Shown: positions 1 through 7,769 of the stretch, one piece after another
Layout: every line of letters starts with the position of its first letter
Position numbering within the stretch: the first letter of the stretch is position 1
Source: Aquamicrobium sp.
GTDB taxonomy: Bacteria; Pseudomonadota; Alphaproteobacteria; Rhizobiales; Rhizobiaceae
Assembly (NCBI GenBank): GCA_014860725.1
Contig: JACZJD010000636.1
Coordinates: forward strand, 1 to 8,252
Length of the DNA stretch: 8,252 bases
Direction: 5' to 3'
Position numbers and translations under genes: made by a program
Notes under the pieces: model-generated
Seen by the model: only the letters and a program-made list of their open reading frames with translations
Told to the model about the DNA's origin: nothing
The model's database searches: none

Positions 1-22
1 GGCGGGCGAGCGCGGCGCTCAT
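1..22 (-). CDS. Start of a gene translationally coupled to xdhB, probably xdhC (partial)
   Basis: Only seven codons are visible before the window edge (M-S-A-A-L-A-R). The ATG at 22-20 overlaps the TGA stop of xdhB at 21-19 in an ATGA arrangement, the same junction type used twice in the plus-strand operon. In most bacterial xanthine dehydrogenase operons the gene after xdhB is xdhC, whose product binds molybdenum cofactor, helps its sulfuration and inserts it into the large subunit. The xdhC identity is inferred from position only; the seven residues carry no diagnostic motif. The coupled start is moderately supported. Confidence 0.45.
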
Positions 23-2379
23 CGCCGGTCGGCGGCTTCCGCCTTCAGCCGCTCGATGGCCATCAGCACGCGCTCGGGCGTCGCCGGCGCGTCGAGGCGC
101 GGGCAGATGCGGTGGTCCGCGACGCTCGCGACCGCATCCGACAGCGCATGCAGCACGGAGATGGCGAGCGGCAGCGGCGGCTCGCCCACCGCCTTGGAGC
201 GGTGGATCGTCGGCTCGTAGGCCTGCGACCAGTCGGTCAGCGCGACGTTGAAGACCTTCGGCCGGTCCGACGCCAGGGGAATCTTGTAGGTCGACGGCGC
301 GTGCGTGCGCAGGCGGCCCCTCTCGTCCCAGACCAGCTCCTCGGTCGTGAGCCAGCCCATGCCCTGGACGAAGCCGCCCTCGACCTGCCCGAGGTCGATG
401 GCCGGGTTCAGCGACCGCCCGGTATCGTGCAGGATGTCGGTGCGCTCGACCACATATTCGCCGGTCAGCGTGTCCACCGACACTTCCGAGCACGCCGCGC
501 CATAGGCGAAGTAGTAGAAGGCATGGCCCCGCCCCTTGGCGCGGTCCCAGTGGATCTTCGGCGTCTTGTAGAAGCCCGCGGCCGAAAGCTGGACCCGCGC
601 CATATAGGCTTCCCGGACCAGATCGTTGAAGGCGATCTCCTGATTGCCGATCCGCACCCGGTTGGGCAGGAACACCACCTGCTCGCGCGGCACGCCGTGC
701 TTCTCGGCCGCGAAGGCGGCGAGCCGGTCCTTGATCTGCCGCGCCGCGTCGCGCGCCGCCATGCCGTTCAGGTCCGCGCCCGAGGATGCGGCGGTCGGCG
801 AGGTGTTCGGCACCTTGGCCGTGGTGGTGGCGGTGATCCGCACCCGGTCGAGGTCGATCTGGAACTCCTCGGCCACCACCTGCGCCACCTTGAGGTGCAG
901 GCCCTGCCCCATCTCGGTGCCGCCATGGTTCATGTGCACCGAGCCGTCGGTGTAGACATGGACCAGCGCGCCGGCCTGGTTGGCCTCGGTCTTGGTGAAG
1001 GAGATGCCGAACTTGACCGGCGTCAGCGCCAGGCCGCGCCTGACGAAGCGGCTGTTGGCGTTGAAGGCCGCGATCTCGCGCCGCCGCCGCGCATAGTCGG
1101 CGCTCGCCTCCAGCTCGGCGACGATGCGCTGGACGATGCAGTCCTCGACCTTCTGGTGGTAGGGCGTAAGGTTCCGGCCGCCCTCCTCGCCCATCGCGTC
1201 GTAGAAATTGAGCTTGCGGATGTCGAGCGGGTCCTTGCCCACCGCGAACGCCACCTCCTCGATCACCCGCTCCGCGCCGACCATGCCCTGCGGCCCGCCG
1301 AAACCGCGGAACGCGGTGTTGGAGACCGTGTTGGTGTGGAAAAGCGCCGACCTCGCCTGCACATGCGGGAAGTAATAGGCGTTGTCGCAGTGGAACAGCG
1401 CCCGGTCGCCGACCGGCCCGGAGAGGTCGGCGGAAAAACCGGCCCTGAGCGCGAAGGTGTAATCCACCGCGAGGATGCGGCCCTCCTCGTCGAAGCCGAC
1501 ATCGTAGTCGATCGCGAAATCGTGGCGCTTGCCGGTGGCCACCATGTCCTCGTCGCGGTCGAGCCGGAGCTTGACCGCGCGGTTGAGCTTCTTCGCCGCG
1601 ATGGCCGCGAGCGCCGCGCACTGGTTGGCCTGCGTCTCCTTGCCGCCGAAGCCGCCGCCCATGCGCCGCACCTCGACCGTCACCGCATGCGAGGGCACGC
1701 CGAGCGCATGCGCGATCATGTGCTGGGTCTCGCTCGGCCCCTGCGTCGAGCAGTAGACGATCACCTCGTCGTCCTCGCCGGGCACGGCCAGCGACACCTG
1801 CCCCTCGAGATAGAAATGGTCCTGCCCGCCGAGCAGCATGCGCCCCTTGACGCGCTTCGGTGCAGCTTCAAGCGCGGACTGCGCGTCGCCGCGCCGCAGC
1901 GTCAGCGGCGTCGTCACCTGCCGATGGGTTTCCGGGTCGAGGCCGCCGATGTCGACGACGGCCGGAAGCTCGTCGTACTCGATCCTCGCCAGTCTCGCCG
2001 CCCGCCGCGCCTGATCGCGCGTCTCGGCGACGACGCAGAAGATCGGCTGGCCGTGGAACTCGACCCTGCCGGCGGCCAGCACCGGGTCGTCGTGCATGTT
2101 GGAGGGCGAGATGTCGTTGACGCCCGGCACGTCGTCCGCCGTCAGCACCGCGACAACGCCCGGCGCGCTCCGCACCGCCGACAGGTCGAGCGACGTGACG
2201 ATGCCGTGCGCCACCGTCGCAAGGCCGAGCCCGGCATGCAGTGTGCCGGCCGGCTCCGGCATGTCGTCGATATAGACGGCGGTGCCGGCGACATGCTTGT
2301 GCGCGGAATCGTGGCGCTGGCCGGTGTGGACGCCGCCGGCGATCCTGTCCGCCTTGAGGTTCGCGCTCAGCCGGTTCAT
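19..2379 (-). CDS. xdhB: Xanthine dehydrogenase, molybdopterin-binding large subunit
   Basis: This 786-residue protein is the molybdenum-cofactor subunit of a two-subunit (XdhAB) xanthine dehydrogenase, which oxidises hypoxanthine and xanthine to urate in the cytoplasm. The N-terminal a/b-hammerhead region contains HKHVAGTAVYIDD (residues 27-39). The Mo-binding part has GGGFGGKE (241-248), FRGFGGPQ (357-364), GGTEMGQGLH (486-495) and KAVGEPPLPL (729-738). By motif alignment with the bovine enzyme, E248 matches Glu802, R326 matches Arg880, and E733 matches the catalytic base Glu1261. R358 matches Arg912, and F360 and F461 match the Phe pair (914/1009) that sandwiches the purine ring. A xanthine substrate is therefore better supported than a generic aldehyde or CO dehydrogenase. 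The ATG at 2379 is chosen because homology begins there, 5 bp after the xdhA stop; the open frame extends upstream to 2568 but that part only shadows xdhA. GAGG at 2386-2383 is a closely spaced SD. The subunit is full length. Confidence 0.96.
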   Translation of the reverse strand: MNRLSANLKADRIAGGVHTGQRHDSAHKHVAGTAVYIDDMPEPAGTLHAGLGLATVAHGIVTSLDLSAVRSAPGVVAVLTADDVPGVNDISPSNMHDDPVLAAGRVEFHGQPIFCVVAETRDQARRAARLARIEYDELPAVVDIGGLDPETHRQVTTPLTLRRGDAQSALEAAPKRVKGRMLLGGQDHFYLEGQVSLAVPGEDDEVIVYCSTQGPSETQHMIAHALGVPSHAVTVEVRRMGGGFGGKETQANQCAALAAIAAKKLNRAVKLRLDRDEDMVATGKRHDFAIDYDVGFDEEGRILAVDYTFALRAGFSADLSGPVGDRALFHCDNAYYFPHVQARSALFHTNTVSNTAFRGFGGPQGMVGAERVIEEVAFAVGKDPLDIRKLNFYDAMGEEGGRNLTPYHQKVEDCIVQRIVAELEASADYARRRREIAAFNANSRFVRRGLALTPVKFGISFTKTEANQAGALVHVYTDGSVHMNHGGTEMGQGLHLKVAQVVAEEFQIDLDRVRITATTTAKVPNTSPTAASSGADLNGMAARDAARQIKDRLAAFAAEKHGVPREQVVFLPNRVRIGNQEIAFNDLVREAYMARVQLSAAGFYKTPKIHWDRAKGRGHAFYYFAYGAACSEVSVDTLTGEYVVERTDILHDTGRSLNPAIDLGQVEGGFVQGMGWLTTEELVWDERGRLRTHAPSTYKIPLASDRPKVFNVALTDWSQAYEPTIHRSKAVGEPPLPLAISVLHALSDAVASVADHRICPRLDAPATPERVLMAIERLKAEAADRR

Positions 2380-2384
2380 GCGCC

Positions 2385-3857
2385 TCACGCCATCTCGTAT
2401 CTCGACACGCGGAACGGCGCCTTGGCGCCGATGCTTTCCATATAGAACCGCAGCAGCAGATTTCTCGCCGCCAGCATGCGGTATTCGGCCGAGGCGCGCA
2501 TGTCGGAGATCGGCTGGTAGTCCAGCGCATAGGCTCCTTGCGCGGCCTCCACTGTCCCGGCCGTCCACGGCCGCCCGAGAAGCGCGGCCTCCACCGCCGT
2601 CGCCCGCTTCGGCGTCGCGGCCATGCCGCCATAGGCGATGCGGGCCGAGGCCACGACGCCGTCCTCGACCTCGACATGGAAGGCGCCGAGCGTCGCGGTG
2701 ATGTCCTCGTCGCGGCGCTTGGAAATCTTGTAGGCGGCGAAATGCGCGCCGGGCGCGGGCAGCGGCACGTGCACGGCTTCCACGAATTCGCCCGGCTGCC
2801 GGTCCTGCCTGCCATAGGCGACGAAGAACTGCTCCAGCGGAATGGTGCGTCTTTGCTTACCCTTGCGCAGGGTGAGCGTCGCGCCGAGCGCGATCAGCGG
2901 CGGCGGCGTGTCGCCGATAGGCGAGCCGTTGGCGATGTTGCCGCCGATGGTGCCCATGTTGCGCACCTGCTCGCCGCCGATGCGGTCGATCAGCGGCCCC
3001 AGCGCCGGGATGCGCGCGGCGAGACGGTCGCGCGCATCGGAATAGCTCACGCCCGCGCCGATGGTGACGATGCCGCCCGCCTCGGAAATCGTCTGCAGCT
3101 CGCGCAGCCCGCCGATGAAGACCGCAGGCGCGATGTCGCGCATGAGCTTCGTCACCCACAGCCCGACATCGGTCGAGCCGGCGACGACCGTCGCCTTCGG
3201 CTCCGCTTCGAGAATGGCGGCAAGGTCGTCGACCGAGGCCGGCACGATCAGCTGTTCCCTGCCCGCGCCGACCTCGACACGGCGGCCGTCCTGCATCGCC
3301 AGAAGCTTCCGCGTCACCGCTTCCCGCTCCGCGGCCAGCGGGTCGTTCTCCGCATCGCCGTAGGTGGAGACGGCGCGCGCGGCGCGCACGATCGCCTCGT
3401 AGCCGGTGCAGCGGCACAGGTTCCCCTGCAGCGCCTTCTCGATGCGCGCGTCGGAGGGACGCGGCGTCCGCATCCACAGCGCGTAGAGCGACATGACGAA
3501 GCCCGGCGTGCAGAAGCCGCATTGCGAGCCGTGGAAATCCACCAGCGCCTGCTGCACGGGATGGGGCGCGCCGTTCTCGCCCTTCAGGTGCTCGATTGTG
3601 ACGACATGGCAGCCGTCGAGCGAGCCGAGGAAGCGGATGCAGGCATTGACGCTCTCGTAGACGAGGCCGTCACGGCCGAGCCTGCCGACCAGAACCGTGC
3701 ACGCCCCGCAATCGCCCTCGGCGCAGCCTTCCTTGGTGCCGCGCAGGTTTCGGCGCAGGCGCAGCCAGTCGAGCAGCGTCTCGTCCGGCCGCACATCGGC
3801 GAGCGCGACCGCCTCGCCGTTGAGCAGGAAACGGATTTCGCGGCGCGGCCCGTCCAT
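2385..3857 (-). CDS. xdhA: Xanthine dehydrogenase, FAD and 2Fe-2S small subunit
   Basis: This 490-residue protein is the electron-transfer subunit that pairs with XdhB and passes electrons from the Mo centre through two 2Fe-2S clusters and FAD to NAD+. The plant-ferredoxin-like domain has the cluster ligands C45, C50, C53 and C73 (motif CAEGDCGAC). The second, helical 2Fe-2S domain has C113, C116, C148 and C150 (QCGFC and LCRC). The FAD-binding (CO dehydrogenase flavoprotein-like) domain begins near residue 200 with VVAGSTDVG (224-232) and NMGTIGGNIANGSPIGD (300-316), followed by the C-terminal flavoprotein domain to about residue 475. Length and domain order match the Rhodobacter-type small subunit. 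The ATG overlaps the TAA stop of uraH by one base, with GAGGA just upstream, so translation is probably coupled. It ends 5 bp before xdhB. Confidence 0.96.
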   Translation of the reverse strand: MDGPRREIRFLLNGEAVALADVRPDETLLDWLRLRRNLRGTKEGCAEGDCGACTVLVGRLGRDGLVYESVNACIRFLGSLDGCHVVTIEHLKGENGAPHPVQQALVDFHGSQCGFCTPGFVMSLYALWMRTPRPSDARIEKALQGNLCRCTGYEAIVRAARAVSTYGDAENDPLAAEREAVTRKLLAMQDGRRVEVGAGREQLIVPASVDDLAAILEAEPKATVVAGSTDVGLWVTKLMRDIAPAVFIGGLRELQTISEAGGIVTIGAGVSYSDARDRLAARIPALGPLIDRIGGEQVRNMGTIGGNIANGSPIGDTPPPLIALGATLTLRKGKQRRTIPLEQFFVAYGRQDRQPGEFVEAVHVPLPAPGAHFAAYKISKRRDEDITATLGAFHVEVEDGVVASARIAYGGMAATPKRATAVEAALLGRPWTAGTVEAAQGAYALDYQPISDMRASAEYRMLAARNLLLRFYMESIGAKAPFRVSRYEMA

Positions 3858-4216
3858 TAGCTTCCTCTATACGTCGAGTAGCCGAACGGCGACAGAAGCA
3901 GCGGCACGTGGTAGTGCGCCTCCTCGCCCATGCCGAAGCGGATCGGGATCTGGTCGAGGAAGAGCGGTTCCGGCAGCGCAGCGCCCCGGGCGCGCAGATA
4001 GTCGCCGGCGAAGAAGACGAGCTCGTACTGCCCGGTCCTGAACTCGCTGCCTTCGAGCAGCGGCGCGTCGCAGCGGCCGTCGGCGTTGGTGACGACCTCC
4101 TTGAGCTTCCTGTGCGAATTGCCGACGACCCGGTATAGCGCGATCTTCAGCCCTTCGGCCGGGCGGCCGCTGGCGGTGTCGAGCACATGGGTGGTAAGCC
4201 GTGCAGTCCCAGCCAT
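3857..4216 (-). CDS. uraH: 5-hydroxyisourate hydrolase (transthyretin-related protein)
   Basis: UraH hydrolyses 5-hydroxyisourate, the unstable product of urate oxidase, to OHCU (2-oxo-4-hydroxy-4-carboxy-5-ureidoimidazoline). The 119-residue product has all family marks: N-terminal [14 protein letters not shown] (residues 7-20), [19 protein letters not shown] at the end (101-119), and the diagnostic C-terminal YRGS tetrapeptide that separates hydrolases from true transthyretins. H10, R48 and H103 sit where the catalytic His-Arg-His set is expected. There is no signal peptide, so it is probably a cytoplasmic tetramer as in the family. The start at 4216 has a strong AAGGAG at 4227-4222 with 5-bp spacing. 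An in-frame ATG at 4261 would add 15 residues outside the family fold and is rejected. It is the first gene of the minus-strand operon, ahead of xdhA. Having uraH in the xdh operon while the next enzyme, UraD, is in the divergent operon is notable. Confidence 0.96.
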   Translation of the reverse strand: MAGTARLTTHVLDTASGRPAEGLKIALYRVVGNSHRKLKEVVTNADGRCDAPLLEGSEFRTGQYELVFFAGDYLRARGAALPEPLFLDQIPIRFGMGEEAHYHVPLLLSPFGYSTYRGS

Positions 4217-4221
4217 CGTTT

Positions 4222-4227
4222 CTCCTT
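4222..4227 (-). promoter_or_regulatory. Ribosome binding site of uraH
   Basis: AAGGAG on the minus strand lies 5 bp upstream of the ATG at 4216. It decides the uraH start in favour of the 119-residue form over the upstream ATG at 4261. The 14-bp palindrome at 4228-4241 directly abuts it. Confidence 0.8.
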
Positions 4228-4241
4228 CCGGTCGCGACCGG
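4228..4241. promoter_or_regulatory. 14-bp perfect palindrome abutting the uraH ribosome binding site
   Basis: CCGGTCGCGACCGG reads the same on both strands. It lies in the uraH leader immediately upstream of the Shine-Dalgarno sequence. It could be an operator for a dimeric repressor, or in the mRNA a short self-complementary element near the ribosome binding site. In GC-rich DNA such a palindrome can also occur by chance. The position is suggestive but no function is shown by the sequence. Confidence 0.4.
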
Positions 4242-4371
4242 CATGCAGCGCGCGGATTCACGATACTCTATTGCATCGGAAAGCACAGGCCAGCCGGAAC
4301 CCGCCAAAACACTTTCAAACTTTCGAGGGGGAATGGCGGGCCGGTTTTGAATTATTCTTGAGGAAACGAGG

Positions 4372-5817
4372 ATGGGCGAGCGGATGCGGTATCCAAGAGA
4401 CATGCGCGGCTACGGGGCGAACCCGCCGGACCCGAAATGGCCGGGCGGCGCGCATGTCGCCGTGCAGTTCGTGGTCAATTACGAGGAAGGCGGCGAGAAC
4501 TGCATCCTCCACGGCGACGCCGCCTCCGAAGCCTTCCTGTCGGAGATCGTCGGCGCCGCCCCGTGGCCCGGCAAGCGCCACTGGAACATGGAGTCGATCT
4601 ACGAATACGGCGCACGCGCCGGCTTCTGGCGGCTCTACCGCATGTTCACGGCGGCGGCCGTTCCCGTCACCGTCTACGGCGTCGCCACCGCGCTCGCCCG
4701 CTCGCCCGACCAGGTGGCGGCGATGAAGGAGGCGGGATGGGAGATCGCCAGCCACGGCCTGCGCTGGATCGACTACCGCGACCACGACGAGGCGACGGAA
4801 AGGGCCGACCTTATCGAGGCGGTCCGCCTGCACACCGAGGTGGTCGGCGAGCGGCCGACGGGCATGTATCTCGGCCGCACCTCGGTCAACTCGGTGCGGC
4901 TGGCGGCGGCAGAGGGCGGATTCGACTGGATCTCCGACACCTATGACGACGACCTGCCCTACTGGCTCGACCATGACGGCCACGGCAACGCGATTTCGCC
5001 GCAGCTCGTCATTCCCTACACGCTCGACGCCAACGACATGCGCTTCGCCACGGCGCAGGGCTTCAACTCCGGCGACCAGTTCTTCGCCTACCTCAGGGAC
5101 GCCTTCGACACGCTTCATGCCGAGGGCAAGGCCGGTCGGCCGGCGATGATGAGCGTCGGGCTCCACTGCCGGCTCATCGGCCGCCCCGGCCGCGCCGCCG
5201 CGCTCCGGCGCTTCATCGACCACGTGAAGGGCCACGACAAGGTATGGCTGCCGACGCGCGGCGAGATCGCGGCGCACTGGCGCGAAACCCATCCCTACGA
5301 GGCGCCGGCGCTGCGCCCGAGCCGCATGGGCAAGGACGAGTTCGTGCAGAGATTCGGCGGCATCTTCGAGCACTCGCCGTGGATCGCCGAGCGCGCCTTC
5401 GCGCTGGAGCTCGGCCCGGCGCACGACAGCGCCGGCGGTCTGCACAACGCGCTCTGCCGCGTCTTCCGCTCGGCGAGCGAGGACGAGCGCCTCGGCGTGC
5501 TGAAGGCGCATCCCGACCTCGCCGGCAAGCTGGCGCAGGCGAAGCGGCTGACGCCGGAATCGACCGCCGAGCAGGCCTCGGCCGGCCTCGACGCGCTGAC
5601 CGACGAGGAGCGGCACGCCTTCACCCGGCTCAACGCCGCCTATGTCGAGAAATTCGGCTTTCCCTTCATCATCGCGGTCAAGGACAACACCAGGGCGAGC
5701 ATCCTCGCCGCCTTCCGCGCCCGCATCGACAACGACCGCACCGCCGAGTTCGCGACCGCCTGCCGGCAGGTCGAGCGCATCGCGTTCCTGCGGTTGAAGG
5801 ACATCCTGCCTGCCTGA
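4372..5817 (+). CDS. puuE-uraD: Bifunctional allantoinase (PuuE) / OHCU decarboxylase (UraD) fusion
   Basis: This 481-residue protein joins two consecutive ureide enzymes. Residues 1 to about 310 are a PuuE-type allantoinase of the polysaccharide-deacetylase (NodB-like) fold, which opens (S)-allantoin to allantoate without being related to the amidohydrolase allantoinases. Visible motifs are VNYEEGGE (35-42), ASHGLRWIDY (126-135), GMYLGRTSVNS (164-174) and GLHCRLIGRPGR (263-274), including conserved H128 and H265. Residues from about 318 to 479 are a UraD domain with FEHSPWIAERA (332-342), AHPDLAGKLA (379-388), LTPESTAEQASAGLD (393-407) and NAAYVEKFGFPFIIAVK (421-437). H380, S397 and E400 have the spacing of the catalytic His67, Ser84 and Glu87 of zebrafish OHCU decarboxylase, so both halves look active. 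The junction, around residues 308-318, is short. ATG 4372 is preferred over ATG 4384 because AGGA lies 7 bp upstream. It is the first gene of the plus-strand operon. Such fusions are, to my memory, known in rhizobia. Confidence 0.95.
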   Translation: MGERMRYPRDMRGYGANPPDPKWPGGAHVAVQFVVNYEEGGENCILHGDAASEAFLSEIVGAAPWPGKRHWNMESIYEYGARAGFWRLYRMFTAAAVPVTVYGVATALARSPDQVAAMKEAGWEIASHGLRWIDYRDHDEATERADLIEAVRLHTEVVGERPTGMYLGRTSVNSVRLAAAEGGFDWISDTYDDDLPYWLDHDGHGNAISPQLVIPYTLDANDMRFATAQGFNSGDQFFAYLRDAFDTLHAEGKAGRPAMMSVGLHCRLIGRPGRAAALRRFIDHVKGHDKVWLPTRGEIAAHWRETHPYEAPALRPSRMGKDEFVQRFGGIFEHSPWIAERAFALELGPAHDSAGGLHNALCRVFRSASEDERLGVLKAHPDLAGKLAQAKRLTPESTAEQASAGLDALTDEERHAFTRLNAAYVEKFGFPFIIAVKDNTRASILAAFRARIDNDRTAEFATACRQVERIAFLRLKDILPA

Positions 5818-5829
5818 GGGACGAAGACC

Positions 5830-6657
5830 ATGACCGGCCGCACCTACTACGCGCCGCAGGGGGGCCTGCCCCCGCAGACCCGGCTCCACACCGGCCGCGC
5901 GGTCTTCACCGAGGCCTATGCGGTGATCCCCAAAGGCGTGATGAGCGACATCGTCACCTCCTGCCTGCCCTTCTGGGAAGGCACGCGGCTGTGGGTGCTG
6001 TCGCGGCCGCTGTCGGGCTTCGCCGAGACCTTCTCGCAATACGTCATGGAGGTGGCGCCCGCCGGCGGCAGCGACCGGCCCGAGCCGGAGGCCGACGCCG
6101 AGGCCGTGCTGTTCGTGGTCGAGGGCGAGCTGACCGTCACGCTCGACGGCGAGAAGCACCTGCTGACGCCCGGCGGCTACGCCTACCTGCCGCCCGCCAG
6201 CGGCTGGAGCGCGCGGAACGAGGGCACCGGGACCGTGCGCTTCCACTGGATCAGGAAGGCCTACGAGTTCGTCGAGGGGCTGGACGTGCCGGAGGCGCTG
6301 TTCCTCAACGAGGCCGACATCGCCCCCGTCCCCATGCCCGATACGAACGGCACCTGGGCGACGACGCGCTTCGTCGATCCCGCCGACCTGCGTCACGACA
6401 TGCACGTCACCATCGTCACCTTCGAGCCCGGCGGGCTGATCCCGTTCGAGGAGACGCATGTGATGGAGCACGGCCTCTACGTGCTCGAGGGCAAGGCGGT
6501 CTACAAGCTCAACCGCGACTGGGTCGAGGTCGAGGCCGGCGACTATATGTGGCTGCGCGCCTTCTGCCCGCAGGCCTGCTATGCCGGCGGGCCCGGAAGA
6601 TTCCGCTACCTGCTCTACAAGGACGTCAACCGCCACGCCAAGCTGGCTTTCAGATGA
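5830..6657 (+). CDS. allE: (S)-ureidoglycine aminohydrolase, bicupin family
   Basis: This 275-residue two-cupin protein (AllE/YlbA, UGlyAH) removes ammonia from (S)-ureidoglycine to give (S)-ureidoglycolate, keeping the stereochemistry that spontaneous decay would lose. The N-terminal cupin covers about residues 45-140 (AVLFVVEGELTVTLDG at 92-107). The C-terminal, metal-binding cupin covers about 190-265. Using the spacing of the Arabidopsis Mn ligands (Glu235, His237, His241, Gln275), the equivalents here are E208, H210, H214 and Q248. The substrate residues Tyr252, Tyr287 and Lys291 correspond to Y225, Y260 and K264. This exact agreement supports the specific function over a generic cupin. 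The start is 12 bp after the puuE-uraD stop, with GAGGG at 5816-5820 overlapping that stop codon. Its end overlaps allA in an ATGA junction. Its presence implies an upstream allantoate amidohydrolase, which is not in the window. Confidence 0.94.
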   Translation: MTGRTYYAPQGGLPPQTRLHTGRAVFTEAYAVIPKGVMSDIVTSCLPFWEGTRLWVLSRPLSGFAETFSQYVMEVAPAGGSDRPEPEADAEAVLFVVEGELTVTLDGEKHLLTPGGYAYLPPASGWSARNEGTGTVRFHWIRKAYEFVEGLDVPEALFLNEADIAPVPMPDTNGTWATTRFVDPADLRHDMHVTIVTFEPGGLIPFEETHVMEHGLYVLEGKAVYKLNRDWVEVEAGDYMWLRAFCPQACYAGGPGRFRYLLYKDVNRHAKLAFR

Positions 6658-7147
6658 AGAGGATCGTCACCGCAAAGCCGCTGAGCCGCGCCGCCTTCGC
6701 GCCGTTCGGCGACGTCATCGACACCGACTGGGACGACCATTTCCCGATCAACCAGGGCAAGTGCGAGCGCTACCACGATCTGGCCAGGGTCGAGGCCGAG
6801 GGGCCGAACGCCCGCGTGCTGATCTCGATCTTCAAGGGTACGCCCTATGACTTCCCGCTGAGGCTGACCATGGTCGAGCGCCATCCGCTCGGCAGCCAGG
6901 CCTTCATGCCGCTGTCGCCCGCGCCCTTCCTCGTCGTGGTCTGCCCCGACGGGCCGGATGGCCCGGGAACGCCGCACGCCTTCGTCACCCGGCCGGGACA
7001 GGGCGTCAGCTACCGCCGCAACACATGGCATGCGGTGCTGACGCCGATCGGCGCGCCGCAGGATTTCCTCGTGGTCGACCGCGGCGGCGACGGCGACAAC
7101 CTCGTCGAGCACCATTTCGACGAGCCGTGGGAGGTGAGGCTGCCCGA

Positions 7148-7151
<4 letters not shown>
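6654..7151 (+). CDS. allA: Ureidoglycolate lyase
   Basis: AllA splits (S)-ureidoglycolate into glyoxylate and urea, the last ureide step. The 165-residue length and cupin-like AllA motifs match the family: PLSRAAFAPFGDVID at residues 9-23, NQGKCERYHDLA (33-44), FPLRLTMVERHPLGSQAFMPLS (67-88), GVSYRRNTWHAVLTPI (117-132) and FLVVDRGG (138-145). The ATG at 6654 overlaps the allE stop (ATGA). I see no Shine-Dalgarno sequence just before it, so translation probably depends on coupling to allE. The same frame is open far upstream (to 5244), but that part is a shadow of puuE-uraD and allE. The stop overlaps the start of the following deaminase, again as ATGA. The urea product would need a urease encoded elsewhere. 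Confidence 0.94.
7130..7137 (+). promoter_or_regulatory. Strong ribosome binding site of the deaminase gene, inside allA
   Basis: GGAGGTGA, a full match to the anti-Shine-Dalgarno sequence, lies within the last codons of allA, 10 bp before the ATG at 7148. It fixes the deaminase start there rather than at an earlier in-frame ATG at 7025. It also suggests the deaminase can be translated well in its own right, not only by coupling. Confidence 0.75.
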
Positions 7152-7755
<604 letters not shown>

Positions 7756-7759
<4 letters not shown>

Positions 7760-7769
7760 AGCAATTCAG
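7756..7769 (+). terminator. Small hairpin at the deaminase stop codon
   Basis: CTGAA-GCAA-TTCAG forms a 5-bp stem with a GCAA (GNRA-type) loop, starting inside the last codons of the deaminase gene and overlapping the palindromic element that follows. There is no U-run after it, so this is at best a weak or processing-related 3' end, not a canonical intrinsic terminator. The second arm is also complementary to CCTGAA at 7803-7808, giving an alternative longer hairpin. Confidence 0.3.

Larger units (their letters stand above)
4217..4371. promoter_or_regulatory. Divergent control region between the uraH-xdhAB and puuE-uraD operons
   Basis: These 155 bp separate the two divergent starts and must hold promoters for both operons. 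The region is visibly more AT-rich than the genes, especially 4258-4275 and 4306-4362. It contains a 14-bp perfect palindrome (4228-4241), a 7-bp inverted repeat CCCGCCA/TGGCGGG (4300-4306 and 4334-4340), and a direct repeat ACTTTC inside that inverted repeat (4311-4316 and 4319-4324). AGGA at 4361-4364 is a suitable ribosome binding site for the plus-strand ATG at 4372. I could not settle convincing -35/-10 boxes for either direction. No regulator gene lies in the window. Confidence 0.7.

Noticed and set aside
112..2445. A 777-codon open frame on the plus strand, antisense to xdhB
   Set aside because: It lies opposite a well-supported gene. Its translation is low in complexity, rich in Arg, His, Val and Ala, with no recognisable motif. 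This is the usual shadow of high-GC third positions.
2380..2568. 63-residue N-terminal extension of xdhB
   Set aside because: It is an out-of-frame reading of the xdhA C-terminus. Large-subunit homology begins at the ATG at 2379, just after the xdhA stop.
4217..4261. 15-residue N-terminal extension of uraH from an upstream ATG
   Set aside because: The downstream ATG has an AAGGAG at proper spacing and matches the family's N-terminus; the extension adds unconserved residues.
3867..4403. A 178-codon minus-strand frame across uraH and the divergent promoter
   Set aside because: It runs in a different frame from uraH and across both operon starts, and its sequence is a frame-shifted copy of uraH.
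4315..6636. A 773-codon open frame on the minus strand opposite puuE-uraD and allE
   Set aside because: The opposite strand has strong homology in two different genes. The antisense product crosses their boundary and shows only biased composition.
5244..6653. Upstream open part of the allA frame
   Set aside because: It overlaps puuE-uraD and allE in another frame and is Arg/Ala/Pro rich. AllA homology begins exactly at ATG 6654.
7025..7147. Earlier in-frame start for the deaminase
   Set aside because: It would bury 41 codons inside allA, with Arg-rich translation and no homology. The ATG at 7148 has a full GGAGGTGA before it.
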